A DNA stretch of 64,000 bases from the NCBI RefSeq assembly GCF_004331735.1, contig NZ_SJSO01000017.1:1-64000 (forward strand). The letters are read 5' to 3'. Positions 8,496 through 17,898 of this stretch are shown in pieces. Every line of letters starts with the position of its first letter. The first letter of the stretch is position 1. Position numbers and translations under genes: made by a program. The notes under the pieces were generated by a model. It saw only the letters and a list, made by a program, of their open reading frames with translations. It searched no databases and was not told the origin of the DNA. Origin of the DNA: Pedobacter psychrodurus (lineage in GTDB: Bacteria; Bacteroidota; Bacteroidia; Sphingobacteriales; Sphingobacteriaceae).

Positions 8496-8877
8496 TATCT
8501 GTTTTTAGGATTGTAAAAGACGTATTAGCTGTTAAATACACACAATTATTATGTAGTGAGATGTTTGTCTCGAATAGACGAAAAAAACCATTAATCCGGT
8601 TGATTAGTATATTTCCTATTCGTATTTGAACCTATATAAATTTTTAAGTTTGGCGAGTTGAGAAAGAGCATTACGAGATATTTAATGTTTACTAATGTAT
8701 AAAGAAAAAACGACAGCAAATACTGGAAACCGTAAATACTGATAAATAGGTATACGCTTATGTTCTGCGAATTGAGAAAATGTGTGAGAACGGGTAATTG
8801 CTTAATAATGAGGTTCGATCTATGTTTTAACACAAGCGACTAATTATTGTTGTTTTTCTCCTATATTTAATCCACCA
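8496..8877. other. AT-rich gap between OLD nuclease and tRNA-Lys
   Basis: About 380 nt with no supported gene. An 80-residue leftward frame at 8591-8833 is low-complexity (Leu, Ile, Tyr, Phe rich) and looks accidental. An imperfect 14-bp direct repeat (GCGAGTTGAGAAAG near 8653 and GCGAATTGAGAAAA near 8767) is the only structure I see. The tRNA is preceded by TATATTTA at 8862-8869, close to the Bacteroidota -7 consensus. Confidence 0.5.
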
Positions 8878-8950
8878 GACTTCTTAGCTCAGTTGGTAGA
8901 GCAACAGACTCTTAATCTGTGGGTCCAGGGTTCGAACCCCTGAGGGGTCA
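8878..8950 (+). tRNA. tRNA-Lys (anticodon CTT)
   Basis: A 73-nt cloverleaf: acceptor arm 8878-8884 pairs with 8943-8949 (two G-U pairs), D-arm GCTC/GAGC, anticodon arm ACAGA/TCTGT with loop CTCTTAA giving anticodon CTT at 8911-8913, and T-arm CAGGG/CCCTG with TTCGAAC loop. The CCA end is not encoded. It marks the right border of the defence-type cluster. Confidence 0.95.
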
Positions 8951-8994
8951 CAAAATCACTTATTGTATTTGAACGAAACATAAAATCAATCGTT

Positions 8995-9816
8995 ATGAAC
9001 GATATTTTGACAAAAGATCCTTCGGCTGATCTGCCGGGAGATACTGCTACTCGTTACGAGCAGTTTTTCGGCCCATTATTTTTTGAACCCTACGCTATAG
9101 AAGTTGCAAAACGAATTCATTCCATTCCAGTTTCTGTAGTGCTCGAAATTGCGGCAGGGACAGGTCGTGTTACCCGCCATATTCGGGAGCATATTCCATA
9201 CTCAGCAAAGCTAATCGCTTCAGATATTAGCGAGGAGATGTTGGCCGTAGCCAAAAAGACACTGGGCCACCTTGATATCGACTGGCGAAATATTGATGCC
9301 CAGCAACTTCCTTTTAGCGATAATAGTATAGATTTGGTTATTTGTTGCTTCGGGTATATGTTTGTTCCTGATAAACCGAAAGCATTTGCAGAGGCCTATC
9401 GGGTTTTAAAACCGGGTGGTCTGTTTTTATTTACAACCTGGGATAAGCTGGAGAATAATGCGGCATCTTATTCTGCCAGGTCTATTGCAACGGAATATTT
9501 AGAAGAGCCCTTGCCCGAATCGCATAATCTTGCAACTTCGATGAATAATGAAGCGCTTATAACACCATTACTAAAGGATGCCGGCTTTGCAAAAATATCA
9601 ATTGAAAAAATAAAACTTTTTTCCGTAAGTCCAACCGCAAAAGAAGCTGCATGCGGTCTGGTAGAGTGGGGGCCTGTTTATGAGGAGATCAAAAAACATA
9701 ATCCTGCCAGTATAGACGAGATAAAAGTTAAGGTGGAAAAAGAACTTGCTGAAAAATTCGGGGCTGCTCCCATGATCGCTCCAATAAGTGCTGTATTCAG
9801 TCAGGCTTGGAAATAA
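8995..9816 (+). CDS. Class I SAM-dependent methyltransferase
   Basis: A 273-residue cytoplasmic protein with a Methyltransf_11/25-type Rossmann core. Motif I is VLEIAAGTGRVTRHI (about residues 50-65), the acidic residue after strand 2 is in 'IASDISEEML', and motif IV/post-I is 'LPFSDNSIDLVICCFGYMF'. 'EAYRVLKPGGLFLFTTW' is the usual post-motif segment of UbiE/COQ5-like enzymes. Family members transfer a methyl group from S-adenosylmethionine to small molecules; the substrate cannot be told from sequence. The gene follows tRNA-Lys by 44 nt and is followed by an inverted repeat. It is probably a single-gene unit. Confidence 0.85.
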   Translation: MNDILTKDPSADLPGDTATRYEQFFGPLFFEPYAIEVAKRIHSIPVSVVLEIAAGTGRVTRHIREHIPYSAKLIASDISEEMLAVAKKTLGHLDIDWRNIDAQQLPFSDNSIDLVICCFGYMFVPDKPKAFAEAYRVLKPGGLFLFTTWDKLENNAASYSARSIATEYLEEPLPESHNLATSMNNEALITPLLKDAGFAKISIEKIKLFSVSPTAKEAACGLVEWGPVYEEIKKHNPASIDEIKVKVEKELAEKFGAAPMIAPISAVFSQAWK

Positions 9817-9855
9817 TAAGAACACAGCACAATTTATGTTCCTCAAATCCTTCCT

Positions 9856-9888
9856 CTCCGTAGTGTTCAGCGCAGCGTCACTACGGAG
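9856..9888. repeat. Inverted repeat after the methyltransferase
   Basis: CTCCGTAGTG (9856-9865) pairs perfectly with CACTACGGAG (9879-9888) across a 13-nt loop. No T-run follows, so it may be a weak terminator or a REP-like palindrome. Confidence 0.5.
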
Positions 9889-9969
9889 TAATACATAAGA
9901 TAAGTTATGAACACGCAATTACGCTTCTAAAGTCCAAAGAACAGATCGGTATCTGGTTTTGCGTAGCCA

Positions 9970-10004
9970 TTTGCTATGCATGCATTATAAAACTGTTATC
10001 TTTG
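9970..10004 (+). promoter_or_regulatory. Predicted Bacteroidota promoter for the FUSC gene
   Basis: TATCTTTG at 9997-10004 fits the -7 consensus TAnnTTTG, with TTTG at 9970-9973 as a possible -33 box. The spacer of 23 nt is a little long. The start codon follows 37 nt after the -7 box. Confidence 0.4.
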
Positions 10005-10041
10005 CAGCTTTTATCAATTATTAGCATTCATTAACATATTC

Positions 10042-12123
10042 ATGGGCAAAAACAGCATCGGCTCTACCATTTCGTATTTCTTTTTAGGTGAATACTTTTC
10101 TGATGCCCTGCGCACCACTATAACTGTGGTATTGCCCATTATTTTATTCTTTTACCTGGGCAACCCCGAGGCAGCAAAAGGAATAGGGGTCGGGGCGTTG
10201 CTGATCAGTCTGACTGACTTACCCGATAACCGCCTGAACAAACTGAAAACAGCGCTGTGGAGCATTATTGTTTTTTTTGCTACTACACTGGTGGTTTCGT
10301 CGGTTTTAGATCATGTTTATTTAACTGCGGTTGTAGTAGTTATTGCTGCTTTCAGCTTTTCGATGTTTGCCGTATATGGGCAGAAACTATCGCTGATTGG
10401 TACCATGGCGCTGATTGTGTGTACCTTTGTGATGGGGCTTCATCCAGAAAGACCGCTGTATTTTAGTAGCTATATTTTGATTGGTGGCGTTTGGTATTAC
10501 GTGATCAGTTTAATCCAGATTTTAATTCGGCCTTATCGCTCGCTTCACCATGCCATTTTCGAGTGTTTGATGAGCAGTGCGGTGTTTTTAAATGCCAAGG
10601 CCAAAAATTACGATGTGGATGTTCCGCTCGATCTGCAACAAAAAGAAGCTATAAAACTGCACATTAAGGTTAACCAGAAACATGAGCTGATCCGCAATCT
10701 GTTGCTTACTGATAAATACGCCATGAACCCCGATAACCCCAAAGGTCAACTGTTGTTGGAGCGGGCGAGGCTATTGATCGATTTATATGAACAGTTGAAT
10801 GCCGTGCATTACGATTATGCTTTGGTGCGCAAAACTTTGGCAACGGGCCCGAGTTTAAAACTGATTGCCACCTTGATTGAATTACTGGCCAAAGAGCTTG
10901 AACAACTGGGTAGGCACGTCCGGTCCGCCAAGGCTTATAAAGGTGAGGTGGCCACCAATATCGAATATTACCAGAAACGCGTGATGTTGTTGCAGGAGAT
11001 GGAGCGTTTAAACGAGACCCAGCGTAAAATTGTGCTCAAAGTAGTTTCGAACATGAACGATATTGTGCGCATTATCGAAATGATCAGGGGCAATGAACGC
11101 ACACCAGAGAAACACTTACAGGAACCGAGCGGATCGATTTCATATCCTTTGTTTATTACCGGCGATCGATTTTCGATTAAGGAGCACCTGACCTTAAAAT
11201 CGCCCATTTTCAGGTTTTCGCTGCGGCTGGCCATCTGTTTCCTGTTTGGTTTTTTGCTGATCTGGCAATTAGAACCGAGTAAATACAGTTACTGGCTTTT
11301 TCTCACCCTGGTAATTGTGGCGCGGCCGAAGTTCTCGATTACCTGGAAGCGGAACTTACAGCGGTTAAAAGGAAGCCTCGGTGGGGTTGTAATCGGACTG
11401 ATTTTGATCTATTTTGTGAAGAGTCCGGCAGTGCTGCTATCTTTTTCAGTTCTTTTTCTGCTGGGTTTTTATGCCTTTAACCGTTTAAATTATACCGTAA
11501 GCGTATTGTTTATTACCCCTGCGGTAATTTTAACATTGGGCAGTTATCAGGGCCATTTCGATCATATTGTACACGACCGGATTATCTTCACCGTGCTGGG
11601 CTGTGTAGTTGCCATTTTTGCCACCTATCTTTTCCCCATATGGGACAGTCGCCAGTTGAAAGAGAAAATAAGCAAAGCAACAAAAGATAGCTTACATTAT
11701 TTGCAGGTAGCGATAGAAAGGAAGGAAAACCTGGGGGAGAATATTTCGCGGATGGCCAGGAAAAATGCCAACCTGAGTTTATCAGCATTAAGCGAAGCGA
11801 TTGAGTCGGCAAGCCAGGAGCCGATGCGTAAACACATCGATTTTAATGGTTTGTATGGCGTACAATCGACCATTTACCAGATCAATGCGATTATTACTTC
11901 TATATACCTTTCACTTAACCATAAACCTGAACAGGCCGACCCGTTATTGGTTAGCCAGATTGTAAGTAACCTCAGTAATGAAGTGGTATTAAAAAGTAAT
12001 GCTGTGCCTCATGTTGACGCAATAGATGTTGATCATGATGACCATTCTACCAAACAGAAACTGGCACATATTGCGGTGTTATCGTTCGATTTCAGGAGAT
12101 TTAGTACTGGTTTTAGGGGCTAA
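10042..12123 (+). CDS. FUSC-family (YccS-like) inner-membrane protein
   Basis: A 693-residue membrane protein with two hydrophobic blocks: about residues 20-165 (five to six helices, e.g. TTITVVLPIILFFYLG, LTAVVVVIAAFSFSMFAVYG) and about 390-510 (FRFSLRLAICFLFGFLLIW, AVLLSFSVLFLLGFYAF). A long cytoplasmic stretch rich in Leu, Glu and Lys lies between them and another follows at the C-terminus. This duplicated layout is that of YccS/FUSC-type proteins related to aromatic-acid exporters such as AaeB. 'GDRFSIKEHLTLKSPIFRFSLRLA' before the second block is a familiar signature. Family members are thought to take part in efflux, but the substrate is unknown. The gene has its own predicted promoter and is followed by 1.3 kb of repeats. 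Confidence 0.85.
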   Translation: MGKNSIGSTISYFFLGEYFSDALRTTITVVLPIILFFYLGNPEAAKGIGVGALLISLTDLPDNRLNKLKTALWSIIVFFATTLVVSSVLDHVYLTAVVVVIAAFSFSMFAVYGQKLSLIGTMALIVCTFVMGLHPERPLYFSSYILIGGVWYYVISLIQILIRPYRSLHHAIFECLMSSAVFLNAKAKNYDVDVPLDLQQKEAIKLHIKVNQKHELIRNLLLTDKYAMNPDNPKGQLLLERARLLIDLYEQLNAVHYDYALVRKTLATGPSLKLIATLIELLAKELEQLGRHVRSAKAYKGEVATNIEYYQKRVMLLQEMERLNETQRKIVLKVVSNMNDIVRIIEMIRGNERTPEKHLQEPSGSISYPLFITGDRFSIKEHLTLKSPIFRFSLRLAICFLFGFLLIWQLEPSKYSYWLFLTLVIVARPKFSITWKRNLQRLKGSLGGVVIGLILIYFVKSPAVLLSFSVLFLLGFYAFNRLNYTVSVLFITPAVILTLGSYQGHFDHIVHDRIIFTVLGCVVAIFATYLFPIWDSRQLKEKISKATKDSLHYLQVAIERKENLGENISRMARKNANLSLSALSEAIESASQEPMRKHIDFNGLYGVQSTIYQINAIITSIYLSLNHKPEQADPLLVSQIVSNLSNEVVLKSNAVPHVDAIDVDHDDHSTKQKLAHIAVLSFDFRRFSTGFRG

Positions 12124-12134
12124 ATTTCGGTTGT

Positions 12135-12407
12135 TTGTCCGTCTGAGCGGAGTCGAAGACCCTGCCAATCGTCAACTTTTGCAGTGTATCTATCATAAAA
12201 GATCCTTCGACTCCGCTATCAATGACAGACTTCAATAGAATGGTCGTCATTCCCGCGCATGCGGGAATCTTAATGCAACCTACAAACCCTACCAAGGCAT
12301 TACGATTCCCAATCGAGTTGGGAATGACGATCTCTCGCAGCCTACGATTAGCAAAAAAAATGTCATTTATATTGACTTTTATACAATAAATTATCTCTCG
12401 GGATGAC
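12135..12407 (+). repeat. Compound intergenic repeat, copy 1
   Basis: Three modules in a row. A left module (12135-12240) opens TTGTCCGTCTGAGCGGAG and contains its near-inverted partner AGATCCTTCGACTCCGCTAT. A palindromic core (12245-12329) runs CGTCATTCCCGCGCATGCGG to GAGTTGGGAATGACG. A tail (12330-12407) ends with CTCGGGATGACG. The same order recurs at 12693-13013. Confidence 0.8.
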
Positions 12408-12692
12408 GAACGCACTGGAATTCGCGGTATCAGCGGGAAACCCTTATTTGTTCCCGCTGATTTAAGATAATTTGCGCAGAAAATCAGGGTTATCAATTTT
12501 CTAGCGATACATTAACTGTTTGAGCTTATATGAAACTTATATTTCTTAAATGGTTCAGAAAGGATGCTGTGTTATCGCTACTCGTCTTCGACAGGCACAG
12601 ACTGACAAAGCATGGTTTTATTATCATATTCATATAAGGAACATAAAGACATTTACGTTCGCAGGATCCCAGGATTTATTTAATTCAAAAAC
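12408..12692. other. Spacer between the two compound repeats
   Basis: About 285 nt with no gene. It contains 'CGTCTTCGACAGGCACAGACTGAC' like words broken from the same repeat family, but no intact unit. Confidence 0.5.
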
Positions 12693-13013
12693 TTGTCCGT
12701 CTGAGCGGAGTCGATGACCCTGCCAATCATCAACTTTTGATTGTAAGCTATCGTAAAAGATCCTTCGTTGCACTATCATTGACAGACTCCAATAGTGCGG
12801 TCGTCATTCCCGCGCATGCGGGAATCTTAATGCAACCTACAAACCCTACCAAGGCATTACGATTATTCATATGTTTTCCTTTTTTCAGAGGCATTCATGA
12901 GCACTCCGTGGTTCCCAATCGAGTTGGGAATGACGATCTCTCGCAGCCTACGATTAGCAAAAAAAAAGTCATTTATATTGATTTTTATGCAATAAATTAT
13001 CCCTCAGGATAAC
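12693..13013 (+). repeat. Compound intergenic repeat, copy 2, with 49-nt insertion
   Basis: Same three modules as copy 1 in the same order and orientation, with scattered substitutions. The core (12802-12935) carries an extra 49 nt at 12865-12913 between the two halves of its hairpin arms; copy 1 lacks these bases. The insertion contains CATATG and a T-rich run and has no clear terminal repeats. Confidence 0.8.
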
Positions 13014-13491
13014 AGAGTGATGGGCGGAGTCGTGTGCGCTGCACCCTTATCTGTGTTACTTTGATTGGTTTGTTTCTGCAAAAAAAAAAGATAGGTATAG
13101 TATTGTACTAATCATTGCAGATTGTTCGTTAATAGTCTTCAAGAGGCTCAGCGTGATGAAACCCGATTTATAGTTTTTATCATTTTCGCTAAGTAACCTT
13201 CTTTAAAATTATATGTTGATTATTAATGTCTTACTACTTTTTTAGTTAAAAATTGTTAATTATTTAGAATAGTTCTAAATAAAGACCTATATTTGTTCAT
13301 CATTATATTTGGTTAGTTGATGATAGCAAGACCTGTTTGCCTGCATTATTCAATGCAGGCGAATCAGGCACTACTCCCCAGAAAAAATTCAATCTATTCT
13401 TTTACATACGCACACAGTAATAAATTTGATTGAATTGATTGTAGAAAATAGGATATTGGTATATTGTGAGCCTTTAAACATCCTTATGCGC
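13014..13491. promoter_or_regulatory. Upstream region of the SGNH gene with two -7-like boxes and a hairpin
   Basis: TATATTTG occurs at 13288-13295 and 13304-13311, both matching TAnnTTTG, without a well-spaced -33 box. Downstream a perfect 9-bp stem (GCCTGCATT 13339-13347 with AATGCAGGC 13352-13360, 4-nt loop) is extended outward by CCTG/CAGG. It would sit in a long 5' leader of the SGNH gene. No gene is seen in the rest. Confidence 0.35.
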
Positions 13492-14151
13492 ATGAAAAAA
13501 TCATTTTTAAGCTTCCTTTTGATATCTTTTTTAACTGTAAGTGCATTTGCCCAAAACAAACCTAATTTTTGGGATGATGTGCAAACCATTAAAAAGTACG
13601 ATCAGTTGTATAAACCACCCGTTCACCCGGTTTTGTTTGTAGGAAGTTCATCCATCAGGAAATGGGACGATTGTACACAGATTTTTGCCAAATATAACGC
13701 GTTAAACCGCGGAATTGGTGGTGCTGTAATTAACGATATTACCTATTATTTAAATGATGTTGTTTTTCCTTACCAACCTAAACAAATTGTATTGTATGTT
13801 GGCGAAAATGATCTGGTAAACGATGCGGTAACACCTGATACCGTTTTGAATAGAACAATCCTTTTATATCAGGCCATCAGAGCAAAGTTGCCAACGGTGC
13901 CAATTGTTTACATCTCGATTAAACCGAGCCCAAGCAGGGATAAATTTAAAGAAAAGGCAATAGCATCTAATGCATTGATTGAGAAATTTTTAGCCGGAGA
14001 AGCCAACACGAAATTTGTTAATGTATATCCGTTGATGTTAACCAAGGACGGGCAGCTTAGACCAGAACTTTTTGTGGGCGATATGTTGCACATGAATGCT
14101 GCAGGTTATGCCATCTGGCGAAAAGCAATTGAGCGGCATTTATTAAAGTAA
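13492..14151 (+). CDS. Secreted SGNH/GDSL-family hydrolase
   Basis: The frame opens at 13426, but I choose the ATG at 13492 because it gives a normal signal peptide (MKKSFLSFLLISFLTVSAFA). In the 219-residue product the nucleophile Ser is in block I (VLFVGSSSIRKW, about S53). Block II Gly is in NRGIGGA, block III Asn in VGEND (N107), and the Asp/His pair in VGDMLHMN (D197, H200). These four blocks define SGNH hydrolases such as esterases and lipases of the GDSL class, here probably periplasmic. Substrate unknown; acetyl-esterase action on glycans is possible given the neighbouring glycan locus, but it is separated by 570 nt of repeats and need not belong to it. Confidence 0.85.
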   Translation: MKKSFLSFLLISFLTVSAFAQNKPNFWDDVQTIKKYDQLYKPPVHPVLFVGSSSIRKWDDCTQIFAKYNALNRGIGGAVINDITYYLNDVVFPYQPKQIVLYVGENDLVNDAVTPDTVLNRTILLYQAIRAKLPTVPIVYISIKPSPSRDKFKEKAIASNALIEKFLAGEANTKFVNVYPLMLTKDGQLRPELFVGDMLHMNAAGYAIWRKAIERHLLK

Positions 14152-14165
14152 TTTTGCTCTCAATT

Positions 14166-14200
14166 CGTCATTCCTGCGCAGGCAGGAATCTTAATGCAAT
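14166..14200. repeat. Truncated GTCATTCC core repeat
   Basis: CGTCATTCCTGCGCAGGCAG followed by GAATCTTAATGCAA matches the left half of the palindromic core found at 12245 and 12802, then stops where the tandem 204-bp repeat starts. Confidence 0.6.
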
Positions 14201-14266
14201 GGTATCACCTAAGCATTGGTTTTATACTTTTAATTTATTGCACCGGCCTCCAATAAACTAGCCCCG

Positions 14267-14284
14267 ATCCGATAGCTATCGGAT
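14267..14284. repeat. ATCCGATAGCTATCGGAT palindrome
   Basis: Perfect 18-bp palindrome inside the first 204-bp unit. The same word occurs at 14472, 36442, 50489 and, with one change, 54580; a close form is at 63235. Confidence 0.8.
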
Positions 14285-14471
14285 GAACGGTAAGCCCGGA
14301 ACGAGGTACGAGTGAGGACTTGGAGTGAAAGCGGGACCGGAACACACCGAAGCACCAAAGGTAAGCCGCTCCAAAAAATAAGCATCCTTTATTTTTCTTA
14401 CCACCTTCGCACCTAAGCATTTGGTTTTATACTTTTAATTTTATTGCACGGTCTCCAATAAACTAGCCCCG

Positions 14472-14489
14472 ATCCGATAGCTATCGGAT
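14472..14489. repeat. ATCCGATAGCTATCGGAT palindrome
   Basis: Second copy of the palindrome, at the same place in the second 204-bp unit. Confidence 0.8.
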
Positions 14490-14722
14490 GAATGGAAAGC
14501 CCACAGCGCAGCGAGGACTTGGAGTGAAAGCGGGACCGAACCCAACCCAAGAACCACAGGTATTGCGCTCCAAAAAAATAAGCATCATTATTTTCTTACC
14601 ACCTGATCACCTCAGAAAATAATAGCAGCCTGGTTTAATATTGGCGGATAGTTGTACGCAAGGTTAATCGGAATTAAAATTATATATTTATTATTGCGTT
14701 CAAATCACCCTCCCTTAACCAG

Positions 14723-17638
14723 ATGAATAAACTTCTAGTTGTTATCATATTTTTTTTCGGTTACCATGTACATGCTCAGGACCTTTTGGGTATTCCACAG
14801 ATTGTAAATTACAATAACGAGCAGTATAATGCGGGAATGCAGAACTGGGATGTGAAGCAGGATAAAAACGGAATTCTTTATTTTGGGAACAATGAGGGGC
14901 TACTTACCTTTAACGGGCGCTATTGGAACCTGTTTCGGTTACCTAATTATACTTCTGTACGCTCGATCGGGATCGATTCTAAAAACCGGATTTATGTAGG
15001 CGGTCAGGATGAATTTGGTTTTTATTACCCCAATGAAAAAGGGATTTTAAAATACACTTCGCTTTTAGGTCTGCTGCCCGAAAACCTTCGCAAACTGGCT
15101 GATATATGGGACATTTCGATTATTCACGATGAAGTTTTTTTTAGATCGAACAACGCCATTCTACATTATAAGGATGGTGTGATCAAAAACTATAAGCCCA
15201 GTACCGCCTGGCTTTTTATGGGTATAGCCAATAATAAAGTGTTTGCGCAATCGGAAGAATCGGTATTAATGGTTTATGAGCAGGAAATGTGGAAGCCTTT
15301 TTGTGCTGATCCAATTTTTAAAAAATCGTCTATTACGGCTGTTTTACCTTATAATGGCGATACTTTAATGGTTTCTACCTTAAAAGGCGGTTTTTTTCTG
15401 CTGATTAACCATCAGCTTAAACCGCTAAAAACCAATCTCGACCATGTGTTTTTTAACGACCGGATTTATTTTGCCGATCAGATCAATCAAAATCTATATG
15501 CAGTGGGTACTACTTCTGGTGGGGTATACATTATGAATAAAGGTGGAGAACTGATTCAGAAATACAATTACAGGGAAGGTTTGCAGAACAACAACGTAAG
15601 GGGAATTCTGCAGGATAGGGATAAGAATATGTGGCTGGCTTTAGATGATGGGATTGCTTATGTGGCCATAAATAGTGCCATTAAAAGCATCTTCCCCGAC
15701 CGCAATAAACAGATTACCAGTTATGCCTTCAGAAAATTTGACCAATCGGTTTATATTGGTACATCGAACGGCTTATATAAAACAAAAGTTAATCCCGCTG
15801 CCAAAGATTTAAGTTATGCCACCGCGAATTTTGAAGAGGTGAAAAATACCAAAGGACAGGTTTGGGGGCTTGATGAAATTAATAACCAACTGTTGTTGGC
15901 ACACGAGGAGGGAACACTTTTGGTGCAGCATAATGTAGCTAAGTCGCTTTACAATTTGCCCGGTACCTGGTTGTACCAAACTTTAGACCGGGTTTATCCA
16001 AGCAGCGAGGTTATTGCCGGTACCTACTGGGGTTTACAGCGCTTGATTTATAAGGATGGGCTTTTTAGCAATGGCGGAAGAATTGACGGGATAAATGAGC
16101 CGCTGCGGTTTATTGTAGCAGACAATAATAATCCCGACCACATTTGGGCATCGCACCCTTACCATGGGGTGTATAAAATAGAATTACAGCCCGATCATAA
16201 ACGTGTGTTGCGTACCACCATGTACACCGACCGTGATGGATTACCTTCTAAACTGTACAATTATGTGTACCATATTAAAAATAGGGTGGTAATTGCAACT
16301 ATAAACGGCGTTTATGAATACGATAATACAAAGAAAAAATTTGTCCGCCTAAAACTATTGGCCAATGCCATAAAAGGGATTTCGGTGCAGTATATGAAGG
16401 AGGATAACGACGGGAACATCTGGTTTGTAAGCAATAAAAAGGTAGGTGTAATTGATTTTAACCGACCATCGGGCTCGAACCCTTTTAGTATTTTTTATCT
16501 GCCCGAATTAGATGGGAAAATAGTGGGTGGCTTCGAATCTATTTACCCTTTAGATAGTAAGAATATATTTATTGGGGCCAATAAAGGAGCCTATCATATT
16601 AACTATGAAAAATACATCGAAAACATAACCAAGCCAATTGTAGCATTGGGGCAGATTAAACTGCTTGGTAAAAAAGATAGTTTGGTTTTTGGTGGCTATT
16701 TTGTAACCAAGGGCATAATTTCTGCCAAACAGGATCAGCAAGAAATACCAGAATATACCAATAACTTAAATTCAATGCATTTCGAATATTCGTCTACACT
16801 GTTCGAGCATGATAAAAATATTAAATTCAGCTATCAATTGGTTGGTTTCGATAAGGATTGGTCGGCATGGACTACTAAAAGCGAAAAGGATTATACCAAT
16901 TTACCTGCAGGGAAACATACTTTCAATATTAAAGCTAGAACGGGCGTAGGTAACGAATCGGAAGTGGTGGGTTATACTTTTGTCGTGCTGCCTGCCTGGT
17001 ACAATACCATATGGATGAGGGTTTTTTACCTGATCTTGATTGTGTTGTTAATCAGGTTGATTATTAGGTGGCAAAAGCGAAAACATTTAAAAGAGCAGGA
17101 GCGGATGAGTTACCTGCATCAGCTGGAGCTAGACCGGAATGAAAAGGAAATTGTTAGGCTGCAGAACGAAAAGCTTGAGGCCGATGTAAATTATAAGAAC
17201 AAAGAGCTTTCTACCATGACTATGCATTTAGTGCAGCGGGGTAAAGTATTGGCCAAGATTAAAGAAGTAATATCGACCGTAATTAAAAACCACGATATTA
17301 ATGAGAGCTCACCAAGTTTCAGGCACCTCATCAGGCTGATCAGGGATGTGGAAAAGAAGGATCAGGAACTGGATCATTTGAGCGTGCACTTTAATCATGT
17401 AAACACCGAATTTTTTAATAAACTCAAAGACCTTTATCCCGATTTAAGCCAGAACGATTTAAAATTCTGCGCCTATTTATCGATGAATCTTTCGTCAAAA
17501 GAAATGGCACAGTTGATGAATGTAACCATTAAAGCCGTCGAAGTGGGCCGATATCGCTTAAGAAAGAAGCTTCAGCTCAAGCCGGAGACCAATTTATATG
17601 AGTTCCTGATCGGCATTGCCCGTCAAAAAACACCTTAA
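14723..17638 (+). CDS. Membrane sensor-regulator: beta-propeller, Y_Y_Y, TM, LuxR-type HTH
   Basis: A 971-residue protein with signal peptide (about 1-18). Residues about 25-650 have the repeated 'D..GN.W' and 'GL.....' pattern of two-component-regulator propeller repeats (for example QDKNGILYFGNNEGL, QDRDKNMWLALDDGI, EDNDGNIWFVSNKKV). A triple-Tyr (Y_Y_Y) domain lies near 690-755, a membrane helix at about 763-785, then a coiled coil. Residues about 905-965 form a LuxR-type HTH (LSQNDLKFCAYLSMNLSSKE...). No histidine-kinase or receiver domain is present, unlike true hybrid sensors. The protein probably senses glycan outside and controls the SusC/SusD operon 260 bp downstream. How an inner-membrane HTH reaches DNA is not settled for this class. 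Confidence 0.85.
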   Translation: MNKLLVVIIFFFGYHVHAQDLLGIPQIVNYNNEQYNAGMQNWDVKQDKNGILYFGNNEGLLTFNGRYWNLFRLPNYTSVRSIGIDSKNRIYVGGQDEFGFYYPNEKGILKYTSLLGLLPENLRKLADIWDISIIHDEVFFRSNNAILHYKDGVIKNYKPSTAWLFMGIANNKVFAQSEESVLMVYEQEMWKPFCADPIFKKSSITAVLPYNGDTLMVSTLKGGFFLLINHQLKPLKTNLDHVFFNDRIYFADQINQNLYAVGTTSGGVYIMNKGGELIQKYNYREGLQNNNVRGILQDRDKNMWLALDDGIAYVAINSAIKSIFPDRNKQITSYAFRKFDQSVYIGTSNGLYKTKVNPAAKDLSYATANFEEVKNTKGQVWGLDEINNQLLLAHEEGTLLVQHNVAKSLYNLPGTWLYQTLDRVYPSSEVIAGTYWGLQRLIYKDGLFSNGGRIDGINEPLRFIVADNNNPDHIWASHPYHGVYKIELQPDHKRVLRTTMYTDRDGLPSKLYNYVYHIKNRVVIATINGVYEYDNTKKKFVRLKLLANAIKGISVQYMKEDNDGNIWFVSNKKVGVIDFNRPSGSNPFSIFYLPELDGKIVGGFESIYPLDSKNIFIGANKGAYHINYEKYIENITKPIVALGQIKLLGKKDSLVFGGYFVTKGIISAKQDQQEIPEYTNNLNSMHFEYSSTLFEHDKNIKFSYQLVGFDKDWSAWTTKSEKDYTNLPAGKHTFNIKARTGVGNESEVVGYTFVVLPAWYNTIWMRVFYLILIVLLIRLIIRWQKRKHLKEQERMSYLHQLELDRNEKEIVRLQNEKLEADVNYKNKELSTMTMHLVQRGKVLAKIKEVISTVIKNHDINESSPSFRHLIRLIRDVEKKDQELDHLSVHFNHVNTEFFNKLKDLYPDLSQNDLKFCAYLSMNLSSKEMAQLMNVTIKAVEVGRYRLRKKLQLKPETNLYEFLIGIARQKTP

Positions 17639-17898
17639 ACCGATGTTTTTGTTACAATTATAAACATTTTAAGTTAAAACAACTTAAGTAGTTGATATAC
17701 AGTTTACTTGTGTTTTACTTGTAGGGCTTATGTAGGCCTAAAAATCTCTTTTTTTGATTAATTGAGGGCTTCTGTATGGTTTGTGTAGTAGCGCCAAATT
17801 GTTCTATTGCATTGCATGGCTATAGATTTGATTTATGAAACGGGCCACCAAGAGTCCCGGTCATTAACTAACCAAATATTAACTTAAAACTAATTTCT

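Larger units (their letters stand above)
14206..14625 (+). repeat. Tandem 204-bp repeat, two copies
   Basis: A unit starting CACCTAAGCATTGGTTTTAT at 14206 is followed head-to-tail by a second copy starting at 14410. Both contain AATAAACTAGCCCCGATCCG, the palindrome at 14267 or 14472, GAGGACTTGGAGTGAAAGCG and a T-rich end with CTTACCACCT. The copies differ mainly in a GA-rich middle part. No frame is conserved between copies, so they are non-coding. Confidence 0.75.

Noticed and set aside
8591..8833. 80-residue leftward frame between the OLD nuclease and tRNA-Lys
   Set aside because: Low-complexity Leu/Ile/Tyr/Phe composition from AT-rich DNA, no start context and no recognisable motif; most likely chance.
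4434..8950. Genomic island integrated at tRNA-Lys
   Set aside because: The cluster lies on the 5' side of the tRNA, no integrase is seen, and I find no second copy of the tRNA 3' end to serve as an attachment repeat.
12113..12496. 127-residue leftward frame
   Set aside because: It runs through the compound repeat and its homologous region in copy 2 does not keep the frame.
12737..13012. 91-residue rightward frame
   Set aside because: Lies inside compound repeat copy 2 and includes the 49-nt insertion; not coding-like.
14235..14420. 61-residue frame in the 204-bp tandem unit
   Set aside because: Not conserved in the second copy of the same unit.
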